Shown here one piece after another: positions 1 through 10,977 of a stretch of 64,000 nt of DNA. The notes under the pieces are model-generated. The model saw nothing but the letters and a program-made list of their open reading frames with translations. It ran no database searches and was not told the DNA's origin. Numbering within the stretch: position 1 is the first letter of the stretch; each line of letters opens with the position of its first letter. The position numbers and the translations under genes were made by a program. This stretch comes from Sclerurus mexicanus (taxonomy: Eukaryota > Chordata > Aves > Passeriformes > Furnariidae), in the NCBI GenBank assembly GCA_013396755.1, contig VWZF01004013.1:558001-622000 (forward strand). Direction: 5' to 3'.

Positions 1-2337
1 ATTTCCAGACCAATGACAATAATAAGGCCAGTCAATTAGGAACAATAATAAAATTATTTAGTTAAAAAAAGTGCCATAGAGATACAGTTGTTTTGTGTAT
101 CACCAATGTGTAATACCAATATAGAAACATCAGATCAAAATGTTTTGTTTCAGGTTTGAAGTTACAGGAAACCATTGCCTGAGGTTAAAGACATTGAAAG
201 GTAAACAACTGCTCTGGAGAGAGAGGAGAGGGCAATTTTTTTGTGAGCAAGATTATGATTATTTTATACAATATTTTGAATAGTTTTAGGCAAAACTGTA
301 CTTCAAAAGCATATGCATCAATTTTTCACTTGAAAAGGAGAGTGTTTCCACTGAAAGATTTATGACACTTGTACCTAGTAAAAGCCATTGACCTTAAGTT
401 TCTTTATTTTCTGAAACAGAAGCCACATTTAAAGCTGGATTCTTAGGGTTACAGTATTTTAACTATTCAACCCATCAGTCTTTTATCCTAAACTGAAGTG
501 CAGTTTCTGAAGCCATTATTACCAAACTCTCTAAAAAATCATAATGCTCATTTATAGGGCAAATATATTTCCATTCAACATTGCTGTTCCCATAACCCCA
601 CTAGTTACATTATTAGTGTTCTCTCTTCAGTTATCATTTTGTTGTCATTTTGTATTTGCATTTCACTAGCAATCAACATTCCCTGCGAGAGCTCAGTGGA
701 GTCATCTGGTGGAGCAGCCATGTCCTTCAGCACCTACAGGGAAGAAGCAATGTTCTGTGAAGTCCAACATTTTTCTCACCAGAACAAAAAACAGAGCCTC
801 AGGTCAGTTTTAAATCTTAGACTTTTCAACCAAGAAAAGCTCTGTGTTATAACTCACATGCAAATAAGATCTGACCATTCAAGCTTTTTTTCATTTCTCA
901 TTAATTTAAATAAACACATTAAATCAAACTGTGGTTCTGAGCATGCCACAGGAGTCAGACCTCCTTACATGGACAGGAGGAGATAGTTGCTTTCTTTGTT
1001 TAGCAGGAGAACATCCGAGATGGGCTGACTGAGCATCCCAAAATCCCTGTGCCTATGCATAGGCCTGACAGTGTCAGTATCTGCCTGCCCCCTGACATTC
1101 AAATAATATCTATCTGCCTTTGACCACTGGCACAGGCTTTTGTCAGCAAAAGATGTGCAGATATTTCTTCAGACGTATGATGATAATGCCTCATCCGATA
1201 GTAGTGCTACATTGTTGATTGAGTCTATACATTTGCAATGGTATATTGAAAAAGAGGCAAACCCAGGGCACTTTAAAAGATATGACTAATGCCAGAGAAC
1301 AAGGATCCCCCTGTTAGGGAATATTTTCAAAGGTAAAAAAGTAAGACAGTTTTGTCTGAGCAAAGTCAAACTTCAAACATTATGGGATAGACAAGAATAT
1401 GAGAAGGTAGGGTGGTGGTCCTTTATGAAGTTGTATGCTATTTTTTTACTCACTCTGTAGCTATCTTTCTGTTCCCTACTTTTAGAGACATGCATTTCAT
1501 TCACTGCATAAGAAGAAAGCTGAATCAATCAGTCAAACAAGAAATGTAACTGTTGATTAAATCTGGTTCTCAGTGTACATTTCAGTCAAAAGAACCCATT
1601 TTTTATTGGAAAAAAAAGGAAGAAATAGAAGTTGTTTACGTTTATATAAGAGCTTTAAAAACCAAAAAATATGATCACTTTACAAGCTGCAGAAGACATG
1701 ACTCAAAACAACAACAAAATGCAAAAAAGAATCTATCTAGCCTCCCCAAGGGAACTGCAACTAAGATTACCCTATATGTGGTTACTATCTGTACAATGAT
1801 TTTCTTAATGTCTAAAGGCAATTTCATCCCTTGTATTTATCAGGAGATAAAACCAGATATATTGGCCATAACACTAGTATCTATTGGTCTGCTTTCAGTA
1901 CAACAAAAATCTGATCATCCTGATCTAAGCTTGACTCTTGACTGATGAATTCTGAATTGGTCTAGATACATCCATGACAAACATAATGAATGGTTTTACA
2001 ATAGTCCATCAACTCAAGGCTCACTCCCCAAACTGAGGAAAAAATTTTCCAGATGGGTAGCTTAAAAAATATTAATGAATTACTAAGGACAGTAGAACAA
2101 CAGTAGTTACAAAACTTTATGTAAAAGCAGTTTATATCTTTTTTCTAATATTGCAGTCTCACAGATAAGAAACAAACACATGAAATAATTCTACTGTGAA
2201 CAGATAGAAAAGAAGCCTTAAAACTTTGCCTGTGACTGACTAGAATAGACTACTGTCCTAATGTCTATTCTACAGCCTTTGCAAGCAGTTTTGCCACAAC
2301 TTGCACCACGATAGGAGAGGGATAAGTGTTTTCGCTT

Positions 2338-2416
2338 TAAAAAAAAAAAAAGGACAAAAAAACCCAAACCAAACAAACAAGACACAAACAAACAAATACA
2401 CACACACCAAAAACAA
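2338..2416. repeat. A-rich low-complexity tract with CAAA units
   Basis: A run of A bases passes into irregular CAAA/CCAAA/ACAC units. Similar tracts occur elsewhere in the window, on this strand near 12936-12980, 25137-25212, 29423-29475 and 61169-61240, and as G/T-rich complements near 10330-10490 and 13861-13925. Some may be old retroposon tails, but no element body is recognisable beside this one. Confidence 0.8.
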
Positions 2417-3793
2417 ATAATGATGCATGGCTTTTACATCTGTATAGTCTCTCTGGCATTTTAGCTAGTCAGGCAATGTATGCAATGCAATATATACCAG
2501 CCCATCAGTATAAATGCAAGCAGAAATTAGGGGTTTCTTGGGTCTTTCTTGTCCTTATAGTGTATTCAGGAGATTTTCAAAGCCCTGGTAATGGGAAAAG
2601 GAAGAGAGTGAGAATGTTGTGGTAAGAGGCTGTGTAGGGACGAACACAAATCCTTCTGAATTTCATTTTCCCTAATTTCACTGTTTATGGAACGACTTGT
2701 TCTCTGCAGCCACTAATACTTTAAAACCATGCAAATATCAACCTTATCTGGTGGAATTGAGCTGATTTCAGCTTGATTATGTTCAAAAAAGCATATGAAT
2801 TTATAGGCATAAAGCATAAAAATTAGACTAATTTCAAACTGCTTGAATTCTGATAATCCATCATTATTTGCAGCAGATATTATTTTCACTTTGGAATACA
2901 TTCTTCTATACACAAATTGAGAAATATGACAATAAAAACGCAAATTTCCTCACTTACATATGGCATTATAAATATATTATATAGATAGGTCATCAGTTGA
3001 TTTTAAAGGTTGCGAATGAAATCTTTTCCAGCACTGTATTTCTAAAAATAGTTTTAAAATTACAAGGAGTTCATTGTCAGCATTTAATTTATAAAAATTC
3101 TGATTCATTTGTATAAATTATAGAGATTAATAATAATATATATATATATGGATAAAGAAAGGATAATTATATGGTAACCTTCTTCTTAGACTATCTGGAT
3201 AAGTCCACTAGTTAAGAGAGGCTATTTTTAAAATGTTTTTATTATATTTTAAGGGTTTTAAGTACAAAAATAATAGGTATATACTGACATTTTTAGTGAT
3301 TGAATACTAGTTATATTACTCTCACAACACATATTTTCTTTTTCTGAAACAGTCAGAATTACAAAATCTGATCTAGACACAGATAAAAAAAGCCTGTTAA
3401 ATATTATTTTCAGACTAGGCATGAAATTATTATTAGTTAGAAGTGTACATGTAAGATTTTTGTCAACATGTTAAAAATGATGCAGCGAAATAGAATAAAA
3501 GTAATAATAGGAGCCTTTTTAAACATTTCACTTCAACTCATTAGAAATGTCTGTTTGAAAGGAACAGGAGGATACACAATAGAAGACACATGATAGGCTG
3601 GAGATAGTGAATTTCCTTATTGATTCTTTAGGTAAAGTGTGTTTTTTTAATTCCATTTGAGAAAGTTGGTCACTGCATGAACAGTGAAAGGGTAGTTGCA
3701 GCATTTTGTGCTAATGATACATGGTTTACTGGTAGATTTAATTTGTGTGACATTTTGGAGGAAATTTGGCTTTTTATGCTAAATTTACAAGAA

Positions 3794-3824
3794 AATAATG
3801 TGCAGATTTCAGCTGCACATTATT
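3794..3824. repeat. Perfect 12-bp inverted repeat, 7-nt loop
   Basis: AATAATGTGCAG at 3794-3805 is followed after seven bases by its exact reverse complement CTGCACATTATT at 3813-3824. The flanks stop pairing immediately. It could form a short hairpin. It is too short for a typical microRNA precursor, and it may be a chance palindrome. Confidence 0.9.
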
Positions 3825-5399
3825 GGTGCTTCCAAAACACTAGTAGCAGTAATGGTTGCAGTAGTCCCACTAATGACATTGCTATCAATGATAATCTAGT
3901 ATTGGAGAACAGGACATTAAAGAAGGCTATTCAAAGCCATAGGAGGCAACATGTTTAATAAACAACATCAAACAAGACAAGGTTTATGATTCTAGACATC
4001 AGGTAGCTGAACCACTATCTTATCTAATATGTAAGTTTATAAATATTCAAAGTAAGTGTGAGACAATCAACCTTACATTTTCCTTGTGTAAAGAGGAGCC
4101 ATATGCTTTGAATCAAAAGTTAATTAGACTTGAGTTAAAAAAAAAAAGAAATAAAATTGAAGAAACTTGGAAAAACTGCAGCAAATCTTAAAAAAAACTC
4201 CAAAAATCCATGAAATGAAAACCCCCAAATCCTTCCACCTTTTTCTGAACTTGCAGTTTTCAGCTACAAACAACACAAACTCTCCTGGACATACAATAGT
4301 TCCAATGAAAACTTCAGTAAGAAGGAGAACCCTATCTCTGTAAATGCAGTATTAAATAGATTTCATTGAGAACATAAAGATCAGCAACCTTTTCAAAATC
4401 ACTAAATTTCCACTCAGGTTTGGTGGAGAGAAATTTTCTTCAAACAAATATTTCTAGTTTTTTGTTGTTTCATGAAGCTGCTTGAGATTTTTAGCAATAA
4501 AAATACTTCAATGAATTTCGAAGCCACTTATGACTTTAAACACTTATATTTAGTTGGACTTTTTTTATTAAAAATTAAGAACAGTCTTTAAAATGTGTGC
4601 AGAATTGCTTCCAAGCTTTTCACCAGAAGAATTCTGTTTAATGCTATGAAGACCTTATGTATACCTCTATTTTTGGGAGAAAAGTTTATTGTCACAGACC
4701 AGTTCTAGCCAAATATTATATCACCTGTTCGTGTCTGCAAATTCACCTAAGTTAGAGCTCCATGGCTCCCAGATGAGTAATCAGTTTCCCTTTACATCAC
4801 ACTGTAATATGGTTTGATGGGTCATGGCAGGTCCCAGGTAAATCTCTCTTGCATTGTACAGGAGCATGAGACAATTAGTTATTCAGTGATATGCCTGTCT
4901 CAGAAATTTTTCCATTCTGCTGCTAAGACTTAGGTAACAATACTGCAAAGCTGCTACAGGCAGAAGACAGACTTTGGGTTTGAAACTTAAAAACTTAGAT
5001 TTATTCTTTCCCATTTCAGGTACAATCTGGATTTTCAGATTTTCCTCTCAGCACGATTTTTCTATGCACTACCTTGCTGAATTTGACCTGCATTGGCCAT
5101 TCCAATCTTGAATACTAAAAATTCCTTCAGAATACTTCTGTATAAACCTGCTCTGCCATTTCCGTATGCGAATCTGAGCATGGTAGCGATTAATGGAAAA
5201 AGAATGGGATTTGCAAGTTCATCCTTCACGATCAGATTTTCAGCAGCAAAAGTCCAATGTAGCCAGCCTCTGCCACCTAATGTGCTAAAAAGCCACCAAG
5301 TGTGTCCTATTTGCAAACTGGAAACACTACTGTGCATTAATGAACACTAAGATCTGTATGTAAAATTGTACATTTAACAATTTTAGGGGCTTTAATGTC

Positions 5400-5715
5400 A
5401 CGCTGGGAGCTCTTGGAGACTGCTGGCCTCTGTCGATCTCCTCTTACCACCTTTACAATATGTCCAGTGGTGCTACATCTTAGAATGCCTTGGAAACTCA
5501 TTATCTGGGCTTTTCAGACCATGGCAATTTGACTAAGTCAGAGGAAGCTCAGTTATTAACACCAAGAACATCATGCTTCTCTACCCAGGATGTAGTAATA
5601 CCATGACCAGTATCAGTGCTGAGGAACCACTTTGATCATCATCAACAAACATTGTTAAAAAGTATTTGGATTCATATCTAAGCCTCAGGATCCAGGAAGA
5701 CTTCCTAAGCAGATA
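5400..5715 (+). mobile_element. Possible decayed LINE reverse-transcriptase remnant
   Basis: In the frame starting at 5552 the translation reads VINTKNIMLLYPG. This resembles the INTKKTEVLYQP motif seen after the catalytic domain of several LINE reverse transcriptases. About 100 bases downstream, at 5663 and in the same frame, it reads YLDSYLSLRIQ, recalling the YLGS motif that follows in those proteins. In-frame stops at 5534 and 5633 mean it cannot encode a working protein. The boundaries are guesses. The call rests on two short motifs at the right order and frame, so it is an inference; a profile search could overturn it. Confidence 0.35.
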
Positions 5716-7900
5716 GATGTTTAGAAACCTGTCTTTTGCTTCCTAGCAGATGGGGGAAATTATAGGAGTCGGTTCAGCAACTGAATTAGTTCCACAACAA
5801 TGAACAACTACAAGAAAAGAAAGTTTTGTAAAAAACACTATCTTTAGGTAAAACATAGATTGAATTGAATAAATTAATTGGCTGTTAGAGCCAGATATAG
5901 TCCATGTGTGAAGGTGAAAGGCACAGAAGGCAGGCGAGGGAGAGAAATGAAGAGTAGAAAAAATCCTTTGTGAAATAAACAAGCACCTTCATATGGTCAA
6001 ATGCACTGTCTGGAGTTTTTGTTTTTCTTGCTCCACTGCACTGATGTATTTTGACAGGATATTTTGTTCTGCCTCCAGGGTTTTTAGGGAAAAGAAACTC
6101 ATGGGCTATTACTGTTCCAGTGAAGAGTTTTGACTGAAATGTTTTGGCTCATTTCCTTGAGCTATGCATTAGCCAGATGGTTTGATGCATGTACCATGCC
6201 ACCCTGTTTGATCCTGCTGTTGGACTTTAGCTCCTGTTCCTCTGTCAAAGGGAAGGATTATTATGAACGTTCTCATTAATATTCACACTGAAGAGTGATC
6301 TGACTGCCACTTCACTCATACTGCAGGTTAAGTGAGGGTGCCCTGTCAAAATAGAGAAAAGTCTTTAGCTCTTCTAATGCAAACCAGTCTGAGAAAGGGT
6401 TTTGAACAGAAAATTAGATTCCAGTATTAAGGGTTTCCATCTTCTTTGACAGAGATTTACTATGTCAAAATCTCTTCTTCACTATAAAATAAGAAAAGTA
6501 GCATGTGACTCTTTCAGAGGGAAGAAACATATGTTTTACAAAGTTTTGTTAAAATACTTACATAATTTTTTTTTAAAGTTGTGAACACATTAGCAACATG
6601 ACTAAGTCTGATGAAGTACTTAAAATCCATGCTCATGGATGGGACCTCACTATGTGATATATCACATAAACCAAAAATTCCCTATGGATGACTAGCTAAA
6701 ATGTGCAGAGGAGACTGGAGCCCTTTATCCATTGAGTCGTGACAGGAGGGAACAGCCCACATTGCTGAGGACAGACACACCCTGTGATAGAGCAGACAAT
6801 TCCACACTAGACTGCTCTCCAGAGGTGCTGGGCAAGACCAGGGGAAAAGATCAGCTGGGTTCTGTCAGTTTGAGAAGAAATCATATACACAGTTGTAAAA
6901 ATTTTGAAAACATAGTTTTAAACACAGTGGAAGCCTAGTCCTTCATGCAAACAACTTAACTATCTGCTGTATTTCTTAACAGCTGATTCCTGCTATCCAG
7001 AGATTTAAAATGTCAATGTACACTAACTCAAAATTGATCATACATTAATTTTCATTTTTGAATGGCCAAAACTGTGTTCTGTTCTCATAATGACTTACCA
7101 GGAAAATTTTTTTCTTCTTTAGAATGCATTGAGCACTGTTACTGGTTTTAGTGGAGTATGCTACCACTGTGAGAAGCTGCTGAGGAAGATGATTGCCTCT
7201 GTCAGTGCACATAATGAAGCACTTAAAATTTCCCCCTCCATATATGATTTGCTGTATTTCTGTGACACTGAATTCCAAAAGCTGACCACAAACCAGGGAA
7301 AAAAAAGGATATGACAGGTGTTCTAACTCTAATGATTTTTTTCTACCATGACTGGAAAGTTTTATAATTTTGATAAAGGATCTACAAATTATATAGCATT
7401 CATTTGGCTTCTGTGCAGGAATGATCACCTTCTTGGATGCTGACTATTAATCTCAGAAGAAGAACTATTCTATCTGGCTGTGTGAGACAGGATGCCAAAT
7501 TCATACTCACAGAATAGTCCCCAAGTTCAGTATAAATTAACCTTTTGGTTTTTCTCATGTAGCTGTGTGCAATATATCCAGAGTTTACCCTAGACACAGT
7601 TAAAACAATGGAAAAGATCTATGAACTTGTGATATGCCAACAGATACAAAATAAACAGTGTCAGTTTGAGCAATTATCAGCATATTTGTGTTTATCCCAA
7701 GATCAACAAAAATCCATCTGGTAGAATATATATTATTTTACTAGACAACAATTGTTGCAGATAACCCACTTCTCTTTGAAATAACAGCTTGCATGAGACT
7801 CTGGTAAAAATACCAGAAAGATAACACCTTGGAAAGCGTTTATCTCTGGACAAGAACTTAGGCATGCAAGTGTAGATACCATGAAGACACCTAAATTCCA
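5716..7900. other. Non-coding sequence with paired palindromes, no gene seen
   Basis: Short overlapping frames on both strands show no recognisable domains. The only structure that stands out is a 7-bp inverted repeat (6625-6640) followed closely by an 18-bp perfect palindrome (6651-6668). No repeat element is recognised between these points and the CR1 that begins at about 7902. Confidence 0.55.
6625..6668. repeat. Two adjacent palindromes
   Basis: ATCCATG and CATGGAT (6625-6631 and 6634-6640) are reverse complements separated by two bases. Ten bases further on, TATGTGATATATCACATA (6651-6668) is a perfect 18-bp palindrome. Both are read directly. A function, such as a dyad binding site, is not shown by the sequence. 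Confidence 0.9.
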
Positions 7901-7901
7901 A

Positions 7902-9395
7902 AAATCATAGAATCGTAGAACAGGCTGAGTTGGAAGGCACCTTAAAGACCACCTAATTCCAATCCCTTGTATGGAGAGGGACATCTTTCACTAGACCAGG
8001 CTGCTCAGAACTCTATCCAGCCTGGCTTTAAACACCTCGAAGGATGGGGTATCCACAACTTCTCTGGGCAACCTGTTCCAGTGCCTCATCACCCTCACAG
8101 TAAAGAATTTCTTCTAATCCGCACCTCCTCTTTGTTAGTTTGAATCCATTTCCCCTTGTTCTGTCTACAGCTCCTTGTAAAAAGTCTCTATCATCAGGCT
8201 CCCTTCAGGTACTGGAAGGATGCAATGAGGTCATCCCAAAGCCTTCTCTTTTCTGGACTGACCTAACCCAATTGTCTCAGACTTTTCTCATATAAAAGGT
8301 CAACCATCCCTCTAATTGTGTTGGTGGCTGTCCTCTGGACTCAACCCATTAGGTGCATGAGGACCTGTGCTGAGGACCCCAGAGCTTAATGCAACACTCC
8401 AGGTGGGACTTCACCAGGGCTGAATAGAGGGTCAGAATCGTGCTGGTCACAGCTTTTGGTGCAGCCCAGGATACAATTGGCTTTCTGGGATGCAAGTGCA
8501 CATTGCTGGGTTGTGTCCAGTCTCTCATCCATCAGCACCCCTTTTTGGCAGGGCTGCTCCTGGTCTATTCATCCTCAGCCTGTACTGATTTTGGGGGTTG
8601 CCCCAATCCAGGTACAGTAGGTACAGTACCTTGCACTTGGTCTTGTTAAACCTCATGAGATTCCCATGGATCCACTTCTTAAGCTTGTCCAGGTCTCCCT
8701 GGATGGCATCCCATCCTTTAGGTGTGTCAACCACACCACTCAGCTTGGTGTTATCTCCAAATTTGCTAAGTGTACACTCAGTCCTTTCATCCATGTCATT
8801 AAATCAGATATTAAATAACACTGGTCCCAATACGGTCCCCTTAGGGACACCACTTTTCACTGTTGTCCACTGGGACTCTGAGCAATACCCTCTGGATGCA
8901 GCTGTTCAACCAATTTATCCATCTGACAGTCCACTCATCAAATCCATCTCTCTCCAATTTAGAGAGAACAATGTTATGGGGGACCATGTCAAAGGCTTTA
9001 CAGAAGTCCAGATAAATGACATCTATAGGTCTTCTTTTGTTTACTGATGAATTCTTGCTATCATAGAAGTTACTGGCTTGGTCAGGCAGGATTTGCCCAT
9101 GGTGAAGCCATGCTGGCTGTCCCAAATCACCTCCTTGTCCTTCATGTGCCTTAGCATAACTTCTAGAAGGATCTGTTCTATGATCTTCCCAGGTACAGAG
9201 GTGAGAATGACAGGTTAGTTGTTCCCAGGGTCCTCCTTTCTAAAGAGGGGTTCAATGTTTCCCCTTTTCCAATCACCTCAGACTTCACCTGACTGCCATG
9301 ACTTTTCAAATATGGAGAGTGGCTTGGCAAATACATCAGCCAATTCCCTAAGAACTTATTGGGTCCAATAGATTTATGTACATAATATACCTTCA
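7902..9395 (-). mobile_element. CR1 non-LTR retrotransposon, 5'-truncated copy
   Basis: This is a chicken-repeat-1 (CR1) LINE on the minus strand. The element's 3' end lies at about 7902, where the plus strand reads AAAATCATAGAATCGTAGAA, the complement of the ATTCTATGATT-type terminus of CR1. Moving right, the sequence runs backwards through the typical CR1 3' region and then the second open reading frame, ending near 9395 in the part just upstream of the RT catalytic core. CR1 copies are usually 5'-truncated in this way and lack clear target-site duplications; I see none. Internal frameshifts and stops show it is an old, inactive copy. It is more decayed than the copy at 26953-28456. Confidence 0.95.
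8525..9125 (-). pseudogene. Broken CR1 reverse transcriptase (ORF2 fragment)
   Basis: Two minus-strand frames carry pieces of the CR1 ORF2 reverse transcriptase, which in a working element copies the element's RNA at a nicked genomic site. The piece at 8841-9125 includes VIYLDFCKAFDMVPHN, matching the RT motif around the first catalytic aspartate. The piece at 8525-8794 includes CTLSKFGDNTKLSGV, where the family has FADD. The catalytic pair is therefore changed to GDN here, and stops lie between the pieces in place of the usual VPQGS block. The endonuclease domain is absent through 5' truncation. The product cannot be active. Confidence 0.9.
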
Positions 9396-10329
9396 AAAGC
9401 TCAGCTCAGTTGCACTTTAACAGAATGACTGCTACAGACAGACCAAGAAATTTTTGTTCATGGTCTGCCCTGTCTCTCTGTTGGTGGCTTCTGTAGCATC
9501 TCAGGGCTGGCAGAACAAGATAAGAACCAACTCTTCAGCTATTGTCATTTACACAAAGTCATATAACTGCAAGGCCACCTCTATTGCCCTAAATTAATAA
9601 ACTGAGCTGTCAGATGCACACATGAGGCAGACACACATTTATTCTTCTGCCCTGTTTGTCTCTGGTCAGGACAGACTGAAAGCTGAAGACAACAAATTGG
9701 ATATAATAGTTTAGCAGACTGAGTCTCAGTCAACTCTTCTACAGTCTTGGACTATTTGGTGCTGATCTCCTGTTTAAACCCCTTTGGAAGTCACAAATGA
9801 AACATTTCCCTGATTCTCCTTCCTAACAATAACACTCCACTCTTTGTTTTTGTTGATTTCTCTCCCCAGCCCATCTACCAAAAAAACCATGGTCAGTGCA
9901 GATCCCATACAGGAGTTTCTGTGTGGGGAAAAAAAATGTGAAAACTGCAGCTGAGTGAGATGTCTTCTCAAATGCAAGAGCATGGGACCTGACGAAATAT
10001 TTTCTGCTGGCTGGTCTAGGAGGCCCTTAATTCAGAAAGATGCTTGCTATATGGTTATCAATTTTTCCATGCATATTATTAAAAAAACCTGATTTAGTGT
10101 TGAACAATGAGGAACCTAACAGTTTAAATGTGACTTTAAACTGTGGAAACTTTGAATTTTGCCTGTCCTGAATTAATTTCACTGAGGAATAAAAGTATTT
10201 GTAAAAACAAGGTCTTCTACCAAAAAAAATATATAGAATTTTAAAGCTTCAGAGGTATTTCTGACTAATCCTGAATTTTGAGTCTAAATTTTCCTCTGCC
10301 TTTAATATGAAAAATATAATATGCAGCAA

Positions 10330-10490
10330 TTTTTGTTATAAAAAAAAGGACCTGCTTTTTGGGTTTAGTGGGACTTGGGGGGAGGGAGAGAGCAGGGGGG
10401 TTGGGTTTTTTTATGGGTTTTTGGTTGTTTTTGTTAGTTTGGGGATTTTCCGTGTCACTTTTTGTCTGTTTGGATTGGTTTTGGTAATGA
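10330..10490. repeat. G/T-rich low-complexity tract
   Basis: Runs of G (up to six) alternate with runs of T in TTGGGTTTTTT/GGTTTTTGGTTG style. A similar G/T tract lies at 13861-13925. Four or more G-runs fall within 10375-10405, so G-quadruplex formation on the plus strand is conceivable but unproven. Confidence 0.75.
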
Positions 10491-10863
10491 GGGAGCTGAT
10501 CAGTTTGGAGGATTGTAATTAGAGGAAAAGAGTAGACAGAGAATATTCCTCCTCAGGGAGTTATAGATCAGAACATGCTTCAGAAGTTTATCTTTATTCA
10601 TATAGTTTGTGGAAGTAGGTCTTGCTTCAAAGGCCTTGTTTCAAGCCTTAGATACTTTGGGATGTGTATAGAGTTTGGGTCAGCCAGCCTGTGTCAGACA
10701 CAAGTTGGTAAAAACACAGTATATTGTTCTCAAAAAGTTTTTCTTGACATTAAACCAAAATTTTTCCATAGTTCCCACCCATTACTCTTTGATGATAACC
10801 TCCTTCAAAACCCTGTTATGTGACAATTATATATTAGTTATAAAAGGCAAACACAGTTTTTAA

Positions 10864-10977
10864 AGAGCTGGGTTCCCAGAGCAAGCTAAGAAGGCAGAAA
10901 GAGACTCTACAAGGTCTACCTCTACCGATAAACGGTCGACACAAAGCCAGCAGCAAAGAGCCTCACTGAGCATGTAG
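10864..10977 (+). other. Short S/T/Q-rich open frame of uncertain status
   Basis: A 37-codon frame without an early ATG runs from just after a TAA at 10861-10863 to a TAG at 10975-10977. From 10879 it encodes a charged, serine/threonine/glutamine-rich peptide including STSTDKRSTQSQQQ. A weak splice-acceptor-like TTCCCAG ends at 10879. The stretch contains CCGATAAACGGTCGAC, unusually CpG-rich for this window. It could be a small terminal exon of an unknown gene or a chance frame. No family is recognised. Confidence 0.15.

Larger units (their letters stand above)
1..5390. other. AT-rich non-coding sequence, no gene seen
   Basis: No reading frame here has convincing protein character, and no CpG island or RNA gene is visible. 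The longest frames (130 codons at 1553-1945 and 93 codons at 3677-3958, both +) are probably chance products of low stop density. Visible structure is limited to a 14-bp palindrome at 1051-1064, an A/C-rich tract at 2338-2416, a short TA run near 3136-3149 and a 12-bp-stem hairpin at 3794-3824. I read the stretch as intergenic or intronic. Confidence 0.6.

Noticed and set aside
1553..1945. 130-codon plus-strand frame
   Set aside because: Composition follows the local AT bias and no motif is present; no Kozak or splice support.
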